Positions 40,323-50,700 of a stretch of 64,000 nucleotides of DNA are shown here, one piece after another. Each line of letters opens with the position of its first letter. The stretch's first letter is position 1. The stretch lies in contig JAVGWX010000011.1 in assembly GCA_036924085.1 (NCBI GenBank), positions 26,219,976-26,283,975 of the forward strand. The letters are read 5' to 3'. A program made the translations under genes and the position numbers. The DNA comes from Ariolimax columbianus (taxonomy: Eukaryota; Mollusca; Gastropoda; Stylommatophora; Arionidae). The notes beneath the pieces are model-generated. The model saw nothing but the letters and a program-made list of their open reading frames with translations, had not been told where the DNA came from and ran no database searches.

Positions 40323-41906
40323 ACGAGAGGTGCTAGAAAAGTAATGTCTCCAATTGTATTCCATGTAAACTATACCATTTAAAAAGAGCACAATAACACC
40401 ATTTGATAGTGCAATGTCAACAAACTATTTTTATCAACAAAGTGACCAGCCTTGTCTATACATATTCTCCAACGATGAACAAGAGCATATATGAAGCGCT
40501 CAAAACTATATGCACCAGCGGAGATGGCCTACTGTTTCGCAGCTGCTATGATAGCGTCGTTACTAGGAGTTTGTTTTCCACGCAGTCCATCGTTCATTGA
40601 CCCGAACAGAAGGAAGTCAGAAGGTGCCAAATCCGGACTATACCGTTATTGTGGTAGGACAGTCCAGCATATACTGACAACGCGTTGAAATGTCTTAAAA
40701 CTGTTATGGCACGTGACGTTTGTTGAATTGCAAAAGACAAGCTGTCCTTTCATCATGGCCTGACCCTGGAAATTAGAGCCTTCCGTTTAGTCAACATCGC
40801 AATGCCATGGTCAGGGTTGATGGTTTGTCAATGATCCAGGATATTAAGAAGGATTATTATATTCCTATCTATAAAGACAATGCACATCACTGTACCCTCT
40901 GAGGGTTGTGACTTGAACTTTTTCCTCGGTGAAGAATTCATATGTCGCCACTCCATGGATTGCCGTTTTACTCAGGATCGTAGTGCTGGCACCACGTCTC
41001 GTCATCAGTGATGATGCAATCCAGGAAACTATCATTTTCTTCCTTCTTCTTCTTCTTTCGTTCGCTTTAAAATATTGTCAATATCTGCAATGTTGTCTCT
41101 TGTATACACTTCACTGTCTTTTGTAGTTCACATACAGGTCCATAAAGTTTCTCTTCCAGTGTTGTTTCTATGGGCCAGTGAGATTTTCTCTGTATATCAT
41201 ATTCGGGGCAGATTTGCAGTATGTGCTCTACTGTCTGGGGCGCCTGTCCGCATGTACACATGGCTGAGTTGACAATCTTCATTTTTGTGTACATGTGGCT
41301 GCGGAGTCGGTTCAAGAGGTCATGCAAAACATGTATGCGATGTTCTTTCTGTTCTTGTGTGAGCATTTCTGTGACCCACCTCGCGTAAGGTTTGTGATGT
41401 TCCAACGTTGCTATAATAAGTTTCCATCGCATTGAATCCGATATCCAGCTCTGTAGACAGCTTCTTGGTTTTAATCCTCCGATTTGCGCGGATGAGCTTA
41501 TAGATACATTTTTCATTGCGTGGTGTGACAGCTGTGCACTGTCCGGAACGTGGCTTGTCCTTCATGTCGCTTTTGCCACTGGTAAAACGCGCAACCCATC
41601 GCGTCACTGTGCTAACATTGTGCTTGGTCGCCGTAAACGTTCAGCAAGAGTCAATGCATGTTGATTGGTGAGACTGTTTCCGCATGGATGAATTCAATAA
41701 CGCACCTCTCTATATAACGCACTTCCAAGACGAACACCATTTTTTACAGACTGCTCCTTCACTTTCACCTGTCGGACGTAAATAACATTTTACAGAGAAT
41801 GTCTGGAACTTTCAAACTTTACTGTCATGCTGCCAAAATCCACTTCTGACGTGGCGGCATATCAAAATAAAATATGAGGCATTATTTTCGGAGCGGACCT
41901 CGTGTT
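40323..41906 (-). mobile_element. Mariner element with both terminal inverted repeats, degenerate, holding a LINE insertion
   Basis: Terminal repeats are recognisable: left CGAGAGGTGCTAGAAAAGTA, and on the minus strand at the right end CGAGGTCCGCTCCGAAAATA. The minus-strand transposase reads MVFVLEVRYIERCVIEFIHA, VARFTSGKSDMKDKPRSG, NRRIKTKKLSTELDIGFNA, ARWVTEMLTQEQKEHRIHVL, then the LINE insertion (41038-41308), then DSFLDCIITDDETWCQHYDP (first Asp kept), RQSMEWRHMNSSPRKKFKSQ, YSPDLAPSDFLLFGSMNDGL (third Asp kept) and RWRICIDKAGHFVD. The second Asp region is scrambled. It is flanked by (TA)n on both sides, consistent with mariner's TA target. Confidence 0.88.
41038..41308 (-). mobile_element. 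LINE-C type fragment inserted in mariner
   Basis: Minus strand: RLRSHMYTKMKIVNSAMCTC, CGQAPQTVEHILQICPEYD, HWPIETTLEEKLYG, QETTLQI, then a GAA-rich tail at 41038-41062. Same C-terminal Cys/His layout and tail as LINE-C at 34890-35204. It follows HDLLN of the mariner and precedes ENDSFLD, so it is a severely 5'-truncated insertion. Confidence 0.85.
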
Positions 41907-41907
41907 T

Positions 41908-41967
<60 letters not shown>
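41907..41967. repeat. (TA)n microsatellite, right flank of mariner
   Basis: About 29 TA dinucleotides. Confidence 0.96.
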
Positions 41968-41970
<3 letters not shown>

Positions 41971-42380
41971 ATACATAATAGTATTTTGTGAGCTTCTGGG
42001 GTAGATTCTTAAACTGAGTATATAATTCCTTTATTTTATGTATATTCCACTTTCATGTATCATTGCTTACACGTATATATATTTAAAACAGAAGCATACA
42101 CATGTTTTCTACAATTGTATTAATGCGACATTTATTTTGATAAGCATGGATGTCATTGTTTTGCAGAGTACTTTGTAATATCCTTATCGTTGCGATCGTT
42201 TCTACTTTTCTTTGTCCCTGCCACTGAGACCGGCATGTTGGTTTTGTTGGACTTTCCGCGTGCTGAGTGAAGATTTGAGGACGTTCACTTGGTAGTGGGT
42301 TACAATGGCTCTTCTTACATCCCGGAACGTACTTGATAAGATAGAAACGGTTCCTTCTGGTTGTAGCACAATACGAGTCT
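41968..42380. other. Intergenic, no gene seen
   Basis: AT-rich; a weak repeat of the phrase CTTCTTACATCCCGG...GGTTCC in 42310-42360 and 42530-42575 (CTTTTCTCACATCCCGAG...GGTTC). Confidence 0.45.
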
Positions 42381-42384
42381 CCTT

Positions 42385-42455
42385 AGTTGTTGTTGTTGAT
42401 ATTGTTGTTGTTGTTATTTTTGTTTTTGTTGTTTTTATTGTTATTGTTGTTATAA
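42385..42455. repeat. (TTG)n-like repeat
   Basis: Imperfect TTG/TTA triplets. Confidence 0.9.
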
Positions 42456-42656
42456 TTGAATGTCTACGATGAGTATGATTGCGCTTTTGTACGCCTTGAA
42501 AAGGTCGTTAAGTGACGGTTCCTGGTAGCTTTTCTCACATCCCGAGCGTCTGATGAAGGTAGACATGGTTCTTTTAGGCGGTTGTGCTATGCTCGGCTTC
42601 ATCTGTGTCACTCACTACTACGGGGGCCACGTCGATCCCCCACCATGTCAGCCATA

Positions 42657-42866
42657 ATGTGTTGTGGTATTAATCAGTGTTGTGGAATTAGTATGTGTTC
42701 TGGTATTAGTCTGTGTTTTGGTATTAGTCTGTGTTGTTGAATTAGTCTGTGTTGTGGTATTAGTCAGTGTTGTGGAATTAGTCTGTTTTATGGAATTAGT
42801 CTGTGGTGTTGAATTAGTCTCTGGTGTGGTATTAGAATGTGTTGTGGTATTAGTCTGGTGGCTATA
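42657..42866. repeat. 18-bp minisatellite, about 11 units
   Basis: Unit TGTGTTGTGGTATTAGTC with A/T and G/T variants, open on both strands only because the period is divisible by three. Confidence 0.93.
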
Positions 42867-43688
42867 TAACTGTAAGTGCTCTAGTGGACGCCTATCAATA
42901 AGTTGGAGATATAACCTGGAGTAAAGTCCTTTGTTCCAAGACAAAAGTCCGAAATGCGTTGAAACAACATTTGGCTACCTCCCATAAGACACTTCGATAT
43001 CCTTGATTTAAGAACAGGATTACAGCTTACATATTGTTATCTCCATTCCGTTCCTTACCAAGCATATGCGCCACAACTACAGCTGACTCCTCCCATAACT
43101 ATTTGCTAAATCTCATTGCTCTTGCAGTGATAGTTCCTGGAACAATGTATTTTACATTATGAGAGTGCTAGCTTCATCAACAACCTGGCTTATTCCAAGA
43201 TTCTTAGTAGGATTACAGGGACTGGAGGCGTGCTTCTGTATGCAGGCGGACTAAACACAATCGTTATTTGCTTCTTTCTTTCCCCAGAAACATATCAGTT
43301 ATTGTTTGTCATCTTCGACTTAATTAATAGTTGCCCAATGTCAAGCGAAGGTATTGACAGCCTCATACCTTTCCTGTAAAATCTGTTCCCTTATGACTGT
43401 AAATAATAATTCTGGAACGGCTTACCCTGACCCATTAGAGGCACACATGTGTGATTTCGGCTGTAAATTCTTTGTGCGTTCTATATTCTCGGGCAGCACG
43501 TTTTCGGTGAGCCTCCGCGATGGCTATGCTCTCTGCCTGGTGATGCGGTCGTGTGCAAGCATCTTCCAATGTCAATGTTAATCCGCCATATACCGTAATA
43601 CTCTCAATCTTTGACCAGTTTCGTATTATTAAAATGGGTCTTTCCGATGACGTGTCGCAAGATGTAGAACTAGTGAATGATAATTACA
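42867..43688. other. Intergenic with one possible degenerate coding stretch
   Basis: On the minus strand, 43580 to 43440 reads LTLEDACTRPHHQAESIAIA then EAHRKRAAREYRTHKEFTAE. It is a charged segment that may be transposon-derived, but I could not assign it. Nothing else recognisable. Confidence 0.35.
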
Positions 43689-43689
43689 T

Positions 43690-45442
43690 GATTGTTCTGA
43701 TGAGGCACAGGGTACTGTAGATGAGGCACAGGGTACTGTAGATGAGGCACGATACTGTAGATGAGGCACAGGGTACTGTAGATGAGGCACGATACTGTAG
43801 ATGAGGCACGATACTGTAGATGAGGCACGATACTGTAGATGAGGCACAGGATACTGTAGATGAGGCACAGGGTACTGTAGATGAGGCACGATACTGTAGA
43901 TGAGGCACGATACTGTAGATGAGGCACAGGATACTGTAGATGAGGCACAGGGTACTGTAGATGAGGCACATGATACTGTAGATGAGGCACGATACTGTAG
44001 ATGAGGCACATGATACTGTAGATGAGGCACGATACTGTAGATGAGGCACATGATACTGTAGATGAGGCACGATACTGTAGATGAGGCACATGATACTGTA
44101 GATGAGGCACGATACTGTAGATGAGGCACATGATACTGTAGATGAGGCACGATACTGTAGATGAGGCACAGGATACTGTAGATGAGGCATGATACTGTAG
44201 ATGAGGCACATGATACTGTAGATGAGGCACGATACTGTAGATGAGGCACATGATACTGTAGATGAGGCACGATACTGTAGGTGAGGCACATGATACTGTA
44301 GATGAGGCACGATACTGTAGATGAGGCACATGATTCTGTAGATGAGGCACAGGGTACTGTAGATGAGGCACATGATACTGTAGATGAGGCACAGGATACT
44401 GTAGATGAGGCACAGTATACTGTAGATGAGGCACGATACTGTAGATGAGGCACGATACTGTAGATGAGGCTCAGGATACTGTAGATGAGGCACAGGATAC
44501 GGTAGATGAGGCACGATACTTTAGATGAGGCACGATACTGTAGATGAGGCACAGGATACTGTAGATGAGGCACAGGATTCTGTAGATGAGGCACAGGGTA
44601 CTGTAGATGAGGCACGATACTGTAGATGAGGCACAGGGTACTGTAGATGAGGCACAGGGTACTGTAGATGAGGCACGATACTGTAGATGAGGCACGATAC
44701 TGTAGATGAGGCACAGGATACTGTAGATGAAGCACAGGGTACTGTAGATGAGGCACGTGATACTGTAGATGAGGCACGATACTGTAGATGAGGCACATGA
44801 TACTGTAGATGAGGCACGATACTGTAGATGAGGCACATGATACTGTAGATGAGGCACGATACTGTAGATGAGGCACATGATACTGTAGATGAGGCACGAT
44901 ACTGTAGATGAGGCACAGGATACTGTAGATGAGGCATGATACTGTAGATGAGGCACATGATACTGTAGATGAGGCACGATACTGTAGATGAGGCCCATGA
45001 TACTGTAGATGAGGCACGATACTGTAGGTGAGGCACATGATACTGTAGATGAGGCACGATACTGTAGATGAGGCACATGATTCTGTAGATGAGGCACAGG
45101 GTACTGTAGATGAGGCACATGATACTGTAGATGAGGCACAGGATACTGTAGATGAGGCACAGTATACTGTAGATGAGGCACGATACTGTAGATGAGGCAC
45201 GATACTGTAGATGAGGCTCAGGATACTGTAGATGAGGCACAGGATACTGTATATGAGGCACGATACTTTAGATGAGGCACGATACTGTAGATGAGGCACA
45301 GGATACTGTAGATGAGGCACAGGATTCTGTAGATGAGGCACATGATACTGTAGATGAGGCACGATACTGTAGATGAGGCACATGATACTGTAGATGAGGC
45401 ACATGATACTGTAGATGAGGCTCAGGATACTGTAGATGAGAC
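43690..45442. repeat. 19/21-bp minisatellite with 746-bp higher-order repeat
   Basis: Two interleaved unit lengths: GATACTGTAGATGAGGCAC (19 bp) and the same with AG or AT inserted (21 bp). All three minus frames stay open (up to 591 codons, VPHLQY/ASSTVS/LIYSI repeats) since the unit lacks stops there. Rare variants recur about 746 bp apart: GTAGGTGAGG at 44278 and 45024, GAGGCTCAGG at 44466 and 45213. Confidence 0.95.
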
Positions 45443-45539
45443 TTGTGATCTACTTTTCGATAGATAGATACTCTGCTGTTGATATTGCGCACAATAGTGA
45501 ATTATGTTGATTCGCTAAATTTTTTTTCCTAAGCTTCCT

Positions 45540-45860
45540 CGTTCGTTCTCAGTCTCCCGCTACCAATCCCTTACAAGTGCTTTGCGGTTAGCGGATGTTG
45601 TCTGGAGAACGGAATGCGTTGTGTTGTAGTTTACAGCTTGACTGCGATATTTGTTCCTTTCGGTCCGACAGATTCGACCTGTGCAGGTTTGTTTTTTAGT
45701 GCCAGGTTAGCATTTCCGTTCGATCTCTTCGTCTGATCTGTTGTAGCCTGCTATCGAGGATCATCACGTAGAGGTGTAGACAGGTCTTGACAGCTCTGGT
45801 TTGTTGATCCTGACGCTATCAGTCAACTATGGTTCGTTGACTACTGCCGTTAATGCACTG
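45540..45860 (+). repeat. Dispersed repeat family X, copy 5
   Basis: Plus strand: CGTTCGTTCTCAGTCTCCCG, GGAGAACGGAATGCGTTGTG, TAGTTTACAGCTTGACTGCG, CCTTTCGGTCCGACAGATTC, ATCATCACGTAGAGGTGTAG, TCCTGACGCTATCAGTCAAC. It matches copy 3 along most of its length, on the opposite strand. Confidence 0.75.
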
Positions 45861-46116
45861 CTCAGGATTTGAATGAGGCCTCTAGAGAAGTTTGCTTGAC
45901 TTGGTCGTCGCTCTTCAACTATGAGGTGTAAAGTCTTCTACCTTGGCTCTGGAAGTTTTTTGTTCTGTTTCTTGTGCTTGTAGTGTTGTATGGGCTTCAC
46001 TTTTAACAGATACGAAATAATATATAAAATTTAGTTATGAACAACTGTCCTAGGTTTTTTAGGTGAAGGAACAGCATGGAGAGTCAATGAGCTTGTTAGA
46101 TGTTAGGGGACATGTC

Positions 46117-47214
46117 TCATTGCTCTTCGTCTTTGTTAGATATCGCTAGACACTTATGTACCACAAGTCTATACTTGGAGTTGACAGTCAGGTAGACAAA
46201 AAAACTCACAGAGGATCCCAAAGTTGAGCTGATTGACGTCACTACCCACAAAATTCTGCTTAGGTTTCTCTGACCTCCAATGTTCATGTCTGGAACTGTA
46301 TGGTATACCGTTATGACCATATACGTGGGTATATTACAAGTTATTAATATAGCTGCTAAAATTAATACAACATTTACAAGTCTTCTTTCTCGATAAGTCA
46401 AGTTGGATGCCTGGAGCCTTCGTTTGCCTTCCGGTGGACCTTTTCCCAGCGCGCTGTTTCTGACCTTTGTTGATGATTTTAGTGAGTAGCCCATCCATAT
46501 TCCGCAAACAGTGACTACAGCATGTGAAAGAAGTAGCCAAATCACACCAACTGTTATATCGAAGATTATCTCAAAGTTGGCCGTGTTTTGGTCAAAAATG
46601 ACAGTAAACACGTCACGAAAAGCTACTGTAAAGTTTAGATTATTTAAAATGTATTCTTCTCTTATCCATTGTATATTTTCTATAATGTGTATTGGAACAT
46701 AGAGAGCAACGTGTACAGCACAGATTGTCAATGTGACGATGACGCACCGAAACCTTGTGAAGATTAGCTTAACTTTAAATGGAGAAACCACACAGAGACA
46801 TCTTTCTAAAGAGACCATGGCGGTGATCCAACACGAGACACGGTAGATGGCGTTGATAGTCCAGCCTATGGTATTATTTCCCAGGGACAAAAAGTCAATT
46901 GGGCTATTTAGGTACATTATGTCGACAGTATAAAGCGTACAGTTTAACAATTGCAAAAGTGCGTGAAGACAGTCCACAAACGAGAGAGCAAAGAGCCCAA
47001 CACTCATGCTGTCCTTGAGACCAAGCTTCAAGAAAACAACCACGTTGATAAGGTTACTGACCATTCCACCCAGTGAAACACATCCTTTTAAGATAATTGT
47101 CAAAGAAATTTGTATCACTTTCATAGCGTTATCATCTACAATCTGTGAGAGAACTCTATCTTGATCGCTGGTGGTTTGTGGTTCAAATCTCAATACTGGA
47201 TTAGTACATGCCAT
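46117..47214 (-). CDS. Class A GPCR, chemosensory-receptor-like (GPCR4)
   Basis: Single-exon seven-transmembrane receptor of 365 residues on the minus strand; the ATG at 47214 is the first in frame and lies in AT-rich flank. TM1 NLINVVVFLKLGL, TM2 ALSFVDCL keeps D81, TM3 ends LERC (E137-R138-C139, intact), ICL2 is SPFKVKLIFTRF, ICL3 carries a basic PPEGKRRLQ segment before LTYRERRLVNVV, TM6 has CNIP and TM7 SFFVY for NPxxY. No cysteine at the top of TM3. NNLNFT in the second extracellular loop includes an N-glycosylation sequon. Closest in motif pattern to GPCR3; both keep the residues that GPCR1 and GPCR2 have lost. Ligand unknown. Confidence 0.89.
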   Translation of the reverse strand: MACTNPVLRFEPQTTSDQDRVLSQIVDDNAMKVIQISLTIILKGCVSLGGMVSNLINVVVFLKLGLKDSMSVGLFALSFVDCLHALLQLLNCTLYTVDIMYLNSPIDFLSLGNNTIGWTINAIYRVSCWITAMVSLERCLCVVSPFKVKLIFTRFRCVIVTLTICAVHVALYVPIHIIENIQWIREEYILNNLNFTVAFRDVFTVIFDQNTANFEIIFDITVGVIWLLLSHAVVTVCGIWMGYSLKSSTKVRNSALGKGPPEGKRRLQASNLTYRERRLVNVVLILAAILITCNIPTYMVITVYHTVPDMNIGGQRNLSRILWVVTSISSTLGSSVSFFVYLTVNSKYRLVVHKCLAISNKDEEQ

Positions 47215-47780
47215 TTTGTAATCAAAAGTATGATAATATTTAAAGTTACACGTTTTTCTTCTTCATCACTGACATAATCGTAAACGGCAACATGTCTGTA
47301 GCTGAGCAATCACACTCATTGATGTCTTAGATTCTGTTCTGTTTTTCTTAAAATAAAACATTACAGATGACATCGGTGAATAAAAAACATAAAATATTAA
47401 AACAATTTTGCATGATAATAGAAACAGTAGACAACTTATGTTTTGCGTTTTTTTTCCAAGGCTTGTACCAATAGAAAACAGCGAAGAGGAAAACAGTTGA
47501 CAAATCTAATTAAGCAGCATTTGATATTGTAAAGTTCGGAAAGTTAATTAAACAATTCAATGAATTTATTACAACACATACACGTGGAGCTTGTATTGTT
47601 AATCAAACCTTCAAGGTGTGGATATGTAGCGACATTCCTAGATAACAAACATAGGCCTGATTAGGTAAGACTAAAGATAACCCTATAGACTGTACAAGAA
47701 CAAAGATCTCCAGGAAATCAGAAAAAAACATTGTGTTCAAAAGAAGATTTTAATGCGACCAGAGAATCATTGCAAGATAA
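47215..47780. other. 5' flank of GPCR4, no gene seen
   Basis: AT-rich. No promoter element can be called by eye. Runs into the 53-bp array. Confidence 0.5.
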
Positions 47781-47784
47781 ATAT

Positions 47785-50700
47785 TGTCGGAAAAAGGTGT
47801 GTCCAAACAAATGGGTCAATGAGATCAGAGACGTATTGTTCGAAAAAAGGTGTGTCCAAACAAATGGGTCAATGAGATCAGAGAAGTATTGTTCGAAAAA
47901 AGGTGTGTCCAAACAAATGGGTCAATGAGATCAGAGACGTATTGTTCGAAAAAAGGTGTGTCCAAACAAATGGGTCAATGAGATCAGAGACGTATTGTTC
48001 GAAAAAAGGTGTGTCCAAACAAATGGGTCAATGAGATCAGAGACGTATTGTTCGAAAAAAGGTGTGTCCAAACAAATGGGTCAATGAGATCAGAGACGTA
48101 TTGTTCGAAAAAAGGTGTGTCCAAACAAATGGGTCAATGAGATCAGAGACGTATTGTTCGAAAAAAGGTGTGTCCAAACAAATGGGTCAATGAGATCAGA
48201 GACGTATTGTTCGAAAAAAGGTGTGTCCAAACAAATGGGTCAATGAGATCAGAGACGTATTGTTCGAAAAAAGGTGTGTCCAAACAAATGGGTCAATGAG
48301 ATCAGAGAAGTATTGTTCGAAAAAAGGTGTGTCCAAACAAATGGGTCAATGAGATCAGAGAAGTATTGTTCGAAAAAAGGTGTGTCCAAACAAATGGGTC
48401 AATGAGATCAGAGACGTATTGTTCGAAAAAAGGTGTGTCCAAACAAATGGGTCAATGAGATCAGAGACGTATTGTTCGAAAAAAGGTGTGTCCAAACAAA
48501 TGGGTCAATGAGATCAGAGACGTATTGTTCGAAAAAAGGTGTGTCCAAACAAATGGGTCAATGAGATCAGAGACGTATTGTTCGAAAAAAGGTGTGTCCA
48601 AACAAATGGGTCAATGAGATCAGAGACGTATTGTTCGAAAAAAGGTGTGTCCAAACAAATGGGTCAATGAGATCAGAGACGTATTGTTCGAAAAAAGGTG
48701 TGTCCAAACAAATGGGTCAATGAGATCAGAGACGTATTGTTCGAAAAAAGGTGTGTCCAAACAAATGGGTCAATGAGATCAGAGACGTATTGTTCGAAAA
48801 AAGGTGTGTCCAAACAAATGGGTCAATGAGATCAGAGACGTATTGTTCGAAAAAAGGTGTGTCCAAACAAATGGGTCAATGAGATCAGAGACGTATTGTT
48901 CGAAAAAAGGTGTGTCCAAACAAATGGGTCAATGAGATCAGAGACGTATTGTTCGAAAAAAGGTGTGTCCAAACAAATGGGTCAATGAGATCAGAGACGT
49001 ATTGTTCGAAAAAAGGTGTGTCCAAACAAATGGGTCAATGAGATCAGAGACGTATTGTTCGAAAAAAGGTGTGTCCAAACAAATGGGTCAATGAGATCAG
49101 AGACGTATTGTTCGAAAAAAGGTGTGTCCAAACAAATGGGTCAATGAGATCAGAGACGTATTGTTCGAAAAAAGGTGTGTCCAAACAAATGGGTCAATGA
49201 GATCAGAGACGTATTGTTCGAAAAAAGGTGTGTCCAAACAAATGGGTCAATGAGATCAGAGACGTATTGTTCGAAAAAAGGTGTGTCCAAACAAATGGGT
49301 CAATGAGATCAGAGACGTATTGTTCGAAAAAAGGTGTGTCCAAACAAATGGGTCAATGAGATCAGAGACGTATTGTTCGAAAAAAGGTGTGTCCAAACAA
49401 ATGGGTCAATGAGATCAGAGACGTATTGTTCGAAAAAAGGTGTGTCCAAACAAATGGGTCAATGAGATCAGAGACGTATTGTTCGAAAAAAGGTGTGTCC
49501 AAACAAATGGGTCAATGAGATCAGAGACGTATTGTTCGAAAAAAGGTGTGTCCAAACAAATGGGTCAATGAGATCAGAGACGTATTGTTCGAAAAAAGGT
49601 GTGTCCAAACAAATGGGTCAATGAGATCAGAGACGTATTGTTCGAAAAAAGGTGTGTCCAAACAAATGGGTCAATGAGATCAGAGACGTATTGTTCGAAA
49701 AAAGGTGTGTCCAAACAAATGGGTCAATGAGATCAGAGACGTATTGTTCGAAAAAAGGTGTGTCCAAACAAATGGGTCAATGAGATCAGAGACGTATTGT
49801 TCGAAAAAAGGTGTGTCCAAACAAATGGGTCAATGAGATCAGAGACGTATTGTTCGAAAAAAGGTGTGTCCAAACAAATGGGTCAATGAGATCAGAGACG
49901 TATTGTTCGAAAAAAGGTGTGTCCAAACAAATGGGTCAATGAGATCAGAGACGTATTGTTCGAAAAAAGGTGTGTCCAAACAAATGGGTCAATGAGATCA
50001 GAGACGTATTGTTCGAAAAAAGGTGTGTCCAAACAAATGGGTCAATGAGATCAGAGACGTATTGTTCGAAAAAAGGTGTGTCCAAACAAATGGGTCAATG
50101 AGATCAGAGACGTATTGTTCGAAAAAAGGTGTGTCCAAACAAATGGGTCAATGAGATCAGAGACGTATTGTTCGAAAAAAGGTGTGTCCAAACAAATGGG
50201 TCAATGAGATCAGAGACGTATTGTTCGAAAAAAGGTGTGTCCAAACAAATGGGTCAATGAGATCAGAGACGTATTGTTCGAAAAAAGGTGTGTCCAAACA
50301 AATGGGTCAATGAGATCAGAGACGTATTGTTCGAAAAAAGGTGTGTCCAAACAAATGGGTCAATGAGATCAGAGACGTATTGTTCGAAAAAAGGTGTGTC
50401 CAAACAAATGGGTCAATGAGATCAGAGACGTATTGTTCGAAAAAAGGTGTGTCCAAACAAATGGGTCAATGAGATCAGAGACGTATTGTTCGAAAAAAGG
50501 TGTGTCCAAACAAATGGGTCAATGAGATCAGAGACGTATTGTTCGAAAAAAGGTGTGTCCAAACAAATGGGTCAATGAGATCAGAGACGTATTGTTCGAA
50601 AAAAGGTGTGTCCAAACAAATGGGTCAATGAGATCAGAGACGTATTGTTCGAAAAAAGGTGTGTCCAAACAAATGGGTCAATGAGATCAGAGACGTATTG

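Noticed and set aside
43629..45492. 591-codon minus-strand open frame and its overlapping companions
   Set aside because: Pure 19/21-bp repeat translation, open in all three frames; no non-repeat domain.
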